The position numbers and the translations under genes are program-made. Of a DNA stretch of 64,000 bases, positions 56,961-64,000 are shown in pieces. Position 1 is the first letter of the stretch; the number at the start of each line of letters is the position of its first letter. Source of the stretch: Cochliopodium minus (lineage: Eukaryota > Discosea > Himatismenida > Cochliopodiidae); contig JAMYWO010000064.1 in NCBI GenBank assembly GCA_024220525.1, positions 89,339 to 153,338 of the forward strand, written 5' to 3'. The notes beneath the pieces are model-generated. The model saw nothing but the letters and a program-made list of their open reading frames with translations, had not been told where the DNA came from and made no database searches.

Positions 56961-59246
56961 TGAAACAAAATATAACGAAGAGCGATGAGAAATTAAAGAT
57001 CAAATCACTTCAAAGGTATTAAAATGTCAGATTTATCATTTCGCTTTGAAATCTTTTTATTTTTAGAGAAGAGATCTATAAAGAAGCAATAGAAACGAAT
57101 GGGATAGAAATGATAACAATAAGATCATTGGCATTTCAAGGGATACCTGAAGGATTAGGATTTGGATTAAGGGCAACTTACTGTAAGATAAATCGACAAA
57201 AAATTAATAAATCCTTTATTATATCGATCAATTTCTTTCAAATACAATCAAATGATCTATTTTATAATCCATTGATCATTTGAATAGGGAAATTGTTGTT
57301 GAATTATCTTCCCCTCAAGAAATCCGATTGGGAAGAATCATTGAAATTGAATAGACAAACCTATAGAACATGGGTAAAGGAAGTATATATCAATCCAAGA
57401 GAGGTAAAAAAACAATAATCAAAAAAAAAAATAATACAAACACTTTTACCAAAGTAATTCTAATTTAAAAAATGTGAAATGAAATTTGGGTGCAAAATAT
57501 AATATTCTTGAATTGTTTCGAATATGAATTCAAATGAAAAAAAGTTTAATTGAATAATATACAGAAAGTTTTTTCATAAAGTATAGATTCTCAAATAATT
57601 CTTAATTGACAAAAAAAAAGTTTATAAAAATATTATTTGATCGTTTTTTTTAATTTTAAACGAACTTTTTTAAAATTTTTTTTTTATTTTTTTCTTTTCT
57701 TCATATTTTTATTTTTTACTTTTTTTATTATAAAAAGCAACAAAATAAAAACGAAGAGGAAGAAGACATAGACCATCCTTTAAGCGTAAAAAAAACAAGC
57801 AAGTGGAACACATTCTTCAAGGACAACCAACAGTTGAACGAAATCGACAAAGACGTGCAGAGAACCCTTCAAAATCTCAGTTTTTTCCATCAGGAATCTA
57901 ATTATGAAGCTCTCCGTAGAATTTTATTTGTTTATGCTAAATTAAATCCTGGTATTGGATATGTACAAGGTACGAATTGAAAATTTAAATTAATTTTATT
58001 TAATTTTAATTTTATTTAATTTTAATTTTATTTAATTTTAATTTTATTTTTCTTTATTTTTCTTTGAAATTTATTAATTATAATTTAATATTTTGTATTT
58101 TCTTTGTTTAATTAATTTAATTTTTTCTTTGTTTAATTAATTTAATTTTTTTTTTGTTTAAGGAATGAACGAAGTATTGGCAGTTTTGTATTATGTTTTC
58201 GCAAAGGATGACCCGCAAAAGGAAATAGGGGATGACTTTATTTTGGTAGAAGCCGACACTTTCTTCTGTTTCACCACTTTAATGTCCGAAATTATGAATT
58301 TTTATTGTAAATCTCTTGACAATACTGAAATGGGAGTAAAAAAAAAAATAATTTTTTTTAATTAATTTTTTTTAATTTAATTTTATTAATTTAAATTAAT
58401 TATTAATTGATTTTCATTTATTATTTTTTTATTAAAGATAAATGCAGAAGTAAAAAAATTGGAAAATTTGTTAAAAGTGAAAGACAAAGAGTTATGGAGT
58501 AATCTCGACGAAAAGGGCCTACACGCAAATTTTTACAGTTATAGATGGTTAATGTAAAATAACAAAAAATAATAAAAAATAATAAAAATAAAATAAAAAA
58601 TAAAAATAAAAAATAACAAATAAATTTTTTTCTAATAAATTTTTTTATAGGTTATTGTTGTCTCAAGAATTTGTTTTGCCCGATGTATTGAGGTTGTGGG
58701 ACTCTTTTCTTAGTGATGAAAAAAGATTCAAATTTTAATTTATTTCTGTTGTTCAATGATATTGTAAATTATTTAATTTTTATAATTTTTTATTTTTTTT
58801 TTTTTATTTTTATTTTTATTTTTATTTTTATTTTTATTTTTTTATTTTTTTATTTTTATTTTTTTATTTTTATTTTTTATTTTTATTTTTTTATTTTTAT
58901 ATTTTTATTTTTTTATTTTTTTATTTTTATTTTATTTTTTATTTTTTATTTTTTATTTTTTTATTTTTTATTTTTTATTTTTTTTTATTTTTATTTTTAT
59001 TTTTTTATTTTTTTATTTTTTTATTTTTTTTTATTTTTATTTTTTATTTTTATTTTTTTTTTTTTATTTTTATTTTTATTTTTATTTTTATTTATTTTTG
59101 ATAGAAATGTAAAGGATAAGATTATGCCATTGGACTTTGGTGAGGCATTGAAGATTTTGCAAGAGTATCCTGTCATCGACATACAGCCTATTTTGAAAAT
59201 GGCAGAGGAAATGAGAATAATGGACAAGAAAAAACAAATTTATTAA
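56961..59246 (+). CDS. TBC1D13-type Rab GTPase-activating protein, one frameshift
   Basis: About eight exons. Motifs in order: IPEGLGFGLRATYWKLLLNY, then KKSDWEESLKLNRQTYRTWV, EIDKDVQRTLQNLSFFHQES (IxxDxxR arginine finger), RRILFVYAKLNPGIGYVQGM (YxQ glutamine finger), EADTFFCFTTLMSEI, FYSYRWLMLLLSQEFVLPDV and ALKILQEYPVIDIQPIL. This is a close match to TBC1D13, which acts on Rab35 in animals. In the exon at 58651-58764 the conserved DEKRFKF is followed by a stop; one extra T in the TTTT run at about 58733-58736 would give FLIYFCCSMIL and join the last exon in phase. So a single-base deletion, either real or a homopolymer error, interrupts the gene. Both catalytic fingers are present. Confidence 0.85.
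58787..59097. repeat. TTTTTA-type low-complexity block in TBC1D13 intron
   Basis: About 310 nt of imperfect TTTTTA/TTTTTTA repeats form the last intron. The long hydrophobic open frame across it is a composition artefact. Confidence 0.85.
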
Positions 59247-59500
59247 ATTCTTTGAATAAAATTTTCATTTTTATTTTTATCGATCAAATTTATTCATTTT
59301 TTTTTATTTTATTTATTTTTATTATTTTTTTTAAACTTTTTTATTTTATATTAATAAATTTTATAATTTGTTCCAATCTATATTTTTTAATCATTAAATT
59401 TTTTGTTGTTCTTTTCTTCATTTAAATTGTGGTTTGGCCACATATATTAAATGTTTCTTTCAAATTTCCTCAATAATTAATAATTAAATTTAAAAAAAAG

Positions 59501-60353
59501 ATGATAAAGGAGAAAAAGAACAAAGAAAAAAAGAAATTCGAATCGTTCCAAGGCTGGGATGATTTATGCTTTTCATCCCAACTATTGGATGGTGATCAAA
59601 CCAATTTTATCTGTGCAAATACAAATGATCCGATGAATATCACCCTCAGAGCAAAAGCACCCTTCAAAACAATACATTCTTATTATGAAATCGAAATCGA
59701 AGAAATACACGAGAATACAATTTTGACTATAGGATTTGCCATCAAGCAATTTCCATCGTAAAAAAAAATTATTTTCAAAAAATGAGTTCATCTTGAACGA
59801 AGGATAGAACAAATTTTAATCTCCTTTTCAAATTATGCAAAATTTTTAAATTAAGTTTTAAAAATCGTGAATTTAATGAAATTTCTTTTCATCAAATTTG
59901 AGATATGGCTTGAATTATTTATCCAAAAGTGAAAATTTAATATATGATACATCTACAATATCTTACCATTCAAATCATTTTTTTTGGACTGATTCCTTTC
60001 TATGGATAATAAAAAATATCAAATTTTCTTTCAAAATTAGATTCAAATATGAACTGGGATCTATTCAAAAAACATTTGGAATTAAATTCGATACTTTGAA
60101 AACGAAAGATAAGATAGGATTTGGATTATTGGTAATAATTCTTATTTCCCTTTTTTTCTTCCAATCATTACTTCATATTAAAAAAATTTTTTGTATTAGA
60201 TTTTAGAAAAAGGATTTCAAGTTTACTCAACCAAAAACGGAGAATTACTCGAAAAGAAGGAGGATTTGTTTCATTCGAAAATAGAGGAGCTGTTTCCAAC
60301 AATAACGATGAAAGGAGAAATAAAAGCGAAAGCAAACTTTGGATGCGACATAA
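59501..60353 (+). CDS. SPRY/F-box paralog 3, N-terminal part only
   Basis: It starts MIKEKKNKEKKKFESFQGWD and follows the SPRY half of paralog 2 (DDLCFSS.LLDGDQTNFIC, HSYYEIEIEEIHENTILTIG, TKDKIGFGLL, ILEKGFQVYSTKNGELLEKK). The second exon is reached after a longer intron (about 59758-60040). It ends mid-exon at KAKANFGCDI, at the N at 60354. The break corresponds to position 48322 of paralog 2, only about 41 nt before the point where paralog 1 begins, so paralogs 3 and 1 could be two halves of one gene. Confidence 0.65.
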
Positions 60354-60354
60354 N
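60354..60354. other. Single-N assembly gap
   Basis: The N joins the middle of an SPRY/F-box exon (left) to an intron beginning GTAAAT of a histidine-rich gene (right). Confidence 0.8.
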
Positions 60355-60415
60355 GTAAATATCTACTTAATATTTTTTTTTTGAATAATAATTATATTCC
60401 ATCTGCTTTTAACAG

Positions 60416-60489
60416 AAGTTTTTACTCATGGACATCACCACGGACATCATCACGGGCACCATCACGGACATCACCATCATTTTTTCTAA
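60416..60489 (+). CDS. Terminal exon of histidine-rich gene H1 (5' part lost)
   Basis: After an AACAG acceptor, a phase-1 exon encodes VFTHGHHHGHHHGHHHGHHH followed by HFF and a TAA at 60487. The phase (two bases completing a codon) is the same as at every junction in the two genes downstream. The intron before it starts right after the N at 60354, so all earlier exons are missing. Gly-His repeats of this type bind Zn, Ni or Cu in other proteins. Confidence 0.55.
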
Positions 60490-60693
60490 TAATTTTTCTA
60501 ATAAATTTGAATTTTGATTAAAGAGTGTTTAAAAAACCAATTTTCCAAACTTTTATTGAAAAAAATCAAAATCATAAGGAATTATAATTTCAAATTCTCT
60601 GTATTTTTGTTTGTTTTAAAACAAAAAAAAAAATAAATAAAAAATTAAAAATTTTTCTAAACTTCCTTCCATTAAAAAAAAATAAAAAAAAAA

Positions 60694-61803
60694 ATGTTTC
60701 ATCATCATCATCGTAAACCCAACAATATTTTTAATTAGATTCAATTTATTTTTGAAATTTTGAAGATGGACACCACGGGCATCATCATGGACACGGACAT
60801 GGACATCATCGTATAAATATATATATTATAATTTCTATATGTACTAATTTCTTTTTTAAAGATGGACACCACGGGCATCATGGACATCGTAAATAAAACC
60901 TTTTTATAAATTTTAAAAACTTTTTTTTGAATTAAAATCCCTTTCTTAAGATCGTAATATAATTTTTGATTCAAAATTCATTTTTACCTTATATCTTCAT
61001 AATTCAAAAATAGATGGACGTAAGAAATCATAAATTTCCATTCTTCTTTAATAAAAATGAAATAAAATTATATCAAATTCGATTATCTTTTATAATATTC
61101 TTAATTTCAAAAATTCAGATGGACATGAAAATATCACCATCACAACAACAGGTAAAAATTTTTTTTTTTTCTTTTAAATGATTTATTTCTCAATTTATTT
61201 AATATTCCCTATCTTTTCCAACAAAATAGTCCCTCAACCTTATATCCAACCATACCCACAACAATTTCCACCCCAACAGTATCCTCCACAACAATTTCAA
61301 CCATACCAACAACCACAATTCATTCCTCAACCACGTAATAATTTTTTTGGAGCCAAAAATTTTTATTTTCATTTTTATTTACCTATTTCATTTTTTTCTT
61401 TAGAAATTGTGATTCAAGAACGTAACTACCTATAATGTCCCTTTTCTTTTTTTTATTGAATTTATTATCCTCTTTTATTTTAGAATTTCATGTTCATGGA
61501 CATCGTAAAACCACCAATCTTTCAAATACTCTTTTTATTTTTATTATTTTACTCAATTTTTATTTCTTAACTTTTAATAAGATCGTAATTCTTTTTTTTG
61601 TTCAATATTTTTAAAAATTTAATCTTTTTAAACTTATTAACTTTGAAAAAGATGGGCATCATGGACATCACGGACATGGTCACCATCATGGACATGGTCA
61701 TCATCATGGACACCACCATCACGGACATCACCGTAATTAATTCCTTTTCTTCTTGTTTTATTTTTTAATTCTTTTTTACTAAAAAAAAAAAGATCACCAT
61801 TAA
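60694..61803 (+). CDS. Histidine-rich protein H2 built from 12 mini- and microexons
   Basis: Proposed exons: 60694-60712 (MFHHHH), 60766-60810, 60862-60888, 60951-60953 (3 nt), 61014-61019 (6 nt), 61119-61151, 61230-61334, 61404-61421, 61484-61504, 61582-61584 (3 nt), 61652-61732 and 61793-61803 (HHH stop). All introns are phase 1, most splitting a His codon as C^AT, with GTA donors and AG acceptors. The total is 372 nt, 123 residues. The product is Gly-His-rich at both ends with a central Pro/Gln segment (VPQPYIQPYPQQFPPQQYPP) and QIVIQEQFHVHGH. Intron sizes are 51-99 nt; omitting the 3-nt exons would give outliers of 125 and 147 nt. There is no signal peptide. Metal binding or a phase-separating role is inference. 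The 3-nt exons are the least certain part. Confidence 0.6.
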
Positions 61804-62111
61804 ATGCTTTCTTGTATTTGATCAATCTTAAATTTCATATTAAAAATTTTTCAATTCTAAATTTATTTTTCATTTTTTTTTTTTTGATCTCCAAACAATT
61901 TATTTTTCTCCTCTTTCTCGAAAACTATCAGTTTAAAGGTATAATAATCATTCATTCATATCAGATTTTTCTCTTAAATACATTTCCATCGATTAATATT
62001 TTTGTTTGTTGAAAAACAAATAATATAAATAATAAAATTTAAAATTCTTTGGAAACAAAAAATAAAATAAAAATAAAAAAAAAGAATTCTCTTTTTAAAA
62101 AAATACATTTA

Positions 62112-62867
62112 ATGTCACATCGTAAGAATCCTTTCTTTATAATTAGACTCAAATTCTAATGATAAAAATTAAAAACTTTTACTGCCCAGATCATCATCGT
62201 ATGTTAAGATTCAAAGAATTACAATTTCTTTAAAACTATTTCTTTTTTTGTACTCTAGATCATGGACGTAAGATCTTTTCAAAAATTATTTCCATTTAAG
62301 TCAAATTTGTTTTTACTAAAAGACGGTCACCATCATGGACANNNNNNNNNNNNNNNNNNNNNNNNNNNNNNNNNNNNNNNNNNNNNNNNNNNNNNNNNNN
62401 NNNNNNNNNNNNNNNNNNNNNNNNNNNNNNNNNNNNNNNNNAATGAAATTTTTATTATTCAAGATCACATAATTCAAGGTACAAAAAATCACTTTTTTTT
62501 TTTCCATTTTAAAGTTTGAAATTTCCCACTTCAATTGAAAATCAAGATATCTTCAACCCACATGGACATCACACTCACCACAATCATGGAAGCCATGGCC
62601 ATCATCATCATGGAGGACACCAACACAATCATGGACATCGTAAACCTAATTCTTTTTCAATTATTTAACCTCTTAACTTTTTAAAACTTAGATCATGGAC
62701 ATGGACATGGACACCATCGTATTTATCTTTTTTTATTGTTTTGTTTTTTTATTTTTATATTTTAACTCCCCTTTTAGACCACGGAGGACATCATCATCGT
62801 AACCCATTTTATTCTTTTAAATTTAATTTCTTAATTTTTTTTCCCTCAACTCAAAACAGATCATTAA
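62112..62867 (+). CDS. Histidine-rich protein H3 built from microexons, interrupted by an N run
   Basis: Exons: 62112-62121 (ATGTCACATC), 62190-62198 (9 nt, HHH), 62259-62267 (9 nt), 62323 into the N run (GHHHG), 62464-62478 (15 nt), 62547-62639, 62692-62718, 62778-62798 and 62860-62867 (HH stop). The same phase-1 C^AT junctions and GTA donors occur as in H2; introns are 52-68 nt. The largest exon encodes DIFNPHGHHTHHNHGSHGHH, HHGGHQHNHGH. It is a tandem paralog of H2, 308 nt downstream, with its own ATG and stop. Part of the middle is unknown (62342-62441). Confidence 0.58.
62342..62441. other. 100-base N run inside histidine-rich gene H3
   Basis: One hundred N, the usual placeholder for a gap of unknown size. 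It starts inside a Gly-His exon. Confidence 0.95.
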
Positions 62868-63021
62868 ACTTTTTGCTGAGCTTTTAGCCAAGAGGCATTT
62901 AATTAAAACTTTGATTTTTAAAAAAATTTTTTTAAATCTGTTTTCTTTTTCGCATCTTTTGAATAATGAGAAATAAAATAAAAAAATTGAAGATTTTAAT
63001 TTTGAATAAAATAAGAGAGAA

Positions 63022-64000
63022 ATGGAAAAGGAATTGGGTTTTGATAAATTAGAATTTCTCCTTGAATTACAAGATAATTTCGATAAAAGATTTAGTGAAT
63101 TAGTATTGAGAGAAGCATTGGAGAAAAAGGATTTATCTTCATTGAAAGGTATTTTATTAATTCCAATTTTCAATCTATTACAACCAGATAGACTTTTCTT
63201 TTATTTGAAATATTAATCTCAAAATTTGATAATTAATAGATGGTAATAGAACATTTCTTTATGTTGTATTTATGAATAAAGAAAAAAAATATGAGATTGA
63301 AAAGATAAGATTTCTGATTGAATACAAATGTGATGCAAATGCAAAAGAAAGATTTGAAGAAACTCCTTTTCATTTAGCATTTAAGATAGATGGAGAATAT
63401 CCAATTGAATTATTAAAAGAGTTTTATTTTAATACAAGTCTTGTTGATTTGGAAGGAAATACAATTTTACATTATGCATGTGAGTTCAATCAAAATTTAA
63501 AAGTAATAAAGTATTTGATATATGAAAAAAAAATGAATCATGATTTGAAGAACAAATATGGTAAAACTCCCCTCATGTTTTCTGTCAAAAACAAAAATAT
63601 TGAAATAATAAAGTATTTGGTTGAAGACTTGGGCTGCGATATAAACTTACAGGAAAGTACTGGCTTTAGTGTTTTACATCATTTTTGCAAAGTTAACGGT
63701 AATCTTGAAATTCTGAAATATCTGGTACAAAGAAAATGTAACTTAAATCAGAGAGACAAAAATTATGATATAACTCCTCTTCATGAAGCTTGTTCCAATG
63801 GTTTAAGTTTTGAATGTATTAAACTTTTAGTTGAAAAAAAATCGAATGTCAACCATAAAAACAAGAATTGATATTCTCCTTTTCATAAAGCAATAATTTG
63901 GCATAATGATTTGAATGTAATGAAATTTCTTCTTGAAAATTCTACTTTCGAAAATGAAAAAGAAAGAAAAATTGTTCTGTTGCAGAGTTTGAAAAGTTCC
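63022..64000 (+). CDS. Ankyrin-repeat protein with in-frame TGA, runs off the window
   Basis: Exon 1 (63022 to about 63148, MEKELGFDKLEFLLELQDNF to SSLK) joins exon 2 at about 63240 (DGNRTFLYVVF) in phase 1. Repeats: ETPFHLAFKIDGEYPIELLK, GNTILHYACEFNQNLKVIKY, GKTPLMFSVKNKNIEIIKYL, GFSVLHHFCKVNGNLEILKY, ITPLHEACSNGLSFECIKLL. In the next repeat the expected N-K-N-G-Y-S-P reads NKN-stop-YSPFHKAIIWHNDLNVMKF: a TGA at 63869-63871 where Gly (GGA) is expected. The frame then stays open to the end of the window. It is either a young pseudogene, a sequencing error or a truncated protein. It belongs to the long uncapped ankyrin proteins common in amoebae. Confidence 0.7.

Noticed and set aside
58713-59100. 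Long Phe/Ile-rich open frame that looks like a membrane protein
   Set aside because: It is the TTTTTA repeat in the TBC1D13 intron read as codons; similar frames arise at 9361-9660, 42540-42750 and 50540-50660.
1-64000. tRNA, rRNA or retroelement genes
   Set aside because: I scanned for B-box-like GGTTCGAATCC sequences, reverse transcriptase or integrase motifs and long terminal repeats and saw none that hold up.

Overview
The window is very A+T-rich eukaryotic nuclear DNA, densely packed with intron-containing genes on both strands. Introns are mostly 50-150 nt with GTAAAA/GTATTT-type donors and AAG or YAG acceptors. The gene mix points to a free-living amoeboid protist, with Amoebozoa my first guess: BTB, F-box, RCC1 and ankyrin families, DOCK and TBC regulators, a CH-domain protein, ATG4, the TSET/TPLATE subunit and a mitochondrial-type ribosomal protein S17. 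The S17 gene argues against lineages lacking a mitochondrial genome. The species cannot be fixed from the sequence alone.

Layout. 0.1-1.6 kb: 5' part of an ATAD5/Elg1-like clamp-unloader ATPase (-). 1.9-4.1 kb: BTB-BACK-discoidin protein (+). 4.5-5.0 kb: small Cys-rich zinc protein (+). 5.0-6.4 kb: graveyard of duplicated fragments, including an RCC1 pseudogene. 6.5-7.7 kb: GPI-type surface protein (-). 8.3-11.0 kb: two RCC1 genes pointing away from each other, both lacking 5' ends; the right one continues into ankyrin repeats. 11.2-12.2 kb: ATG4 protease (-), its 3' end lost at a one-base gap. 12.3-16.1 kb: two paralogous type I membrane proteins with a GATase/ThuA-like ectodomain, mucin-like stalk and near-identical 3' exons. 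16.5-18.2 kb: CH-coiled coil-membrane protein (-). 18.7-19.6 kb: BAG co-chaperone (+). 19.6-20.6 kb: uS17m (-). 20.7-29.0 kb: tandem array of five F-box paralogs, three ending in CaaX-like motifs, plus relics. 29.4-31.8 kb: RCC1 protein (-). 31.9-32.4 kb: LRR protein (-). 32.6-33.6 kb: proteasome subunit alpha (PSMA4 type, -). 33.8-35.1 kb: VASt-like tail-anchored lipid-transfer protein. 35.3-37.2 kb: ankyrin protein. 37.3-44.0 kb: DOCK-family RhoGEF. 44.3-46.7 kb: BRCT-RCC1 fusion, 3' end lost at a gap. 46.8-48.8 kb and 59.5-60.4 kb: pieces of SPRY/F-box paralogs broken at one-base gaps. 50.3-56.7 kb: TPLATE-like TSET subunit (-). 57.0-59.2 kb: TBC1D13-type RabGAP with one frameshift. 60.4-62.9 kb: cluster of histidine-rich genes built from tiny exons. 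63.0 kb to the end: ankyrin protein with an in-frame stop.

The most unusual feature is the cluster at 60.4-62.9 kb. At least two complete genes, and the last exon of a third, encode Gly-His proteins from phase-1 exons as short as 3-9 nt. At most junctions the intron splits a His codon as C^AT. Independent microexons (6, 11, 13 and 17 nt) in ordinary conserved genes here support the idea that this genome tolerates very small exons. The F-box array with putative C-terminal prenylation motifs is the second candidate for an undescribed system.

Several functions concern membrane traffic and cytoskeletal signalling (TPLATE, TBC1D13, DOCK, VASt protein, ATG4), but there is no operon-like organisation. 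Neighbours look independent, apart from the tandem families. Five N positions or runs cut through genes, and the joins at 46824, 48825 and 60354 look like an ordering problem.
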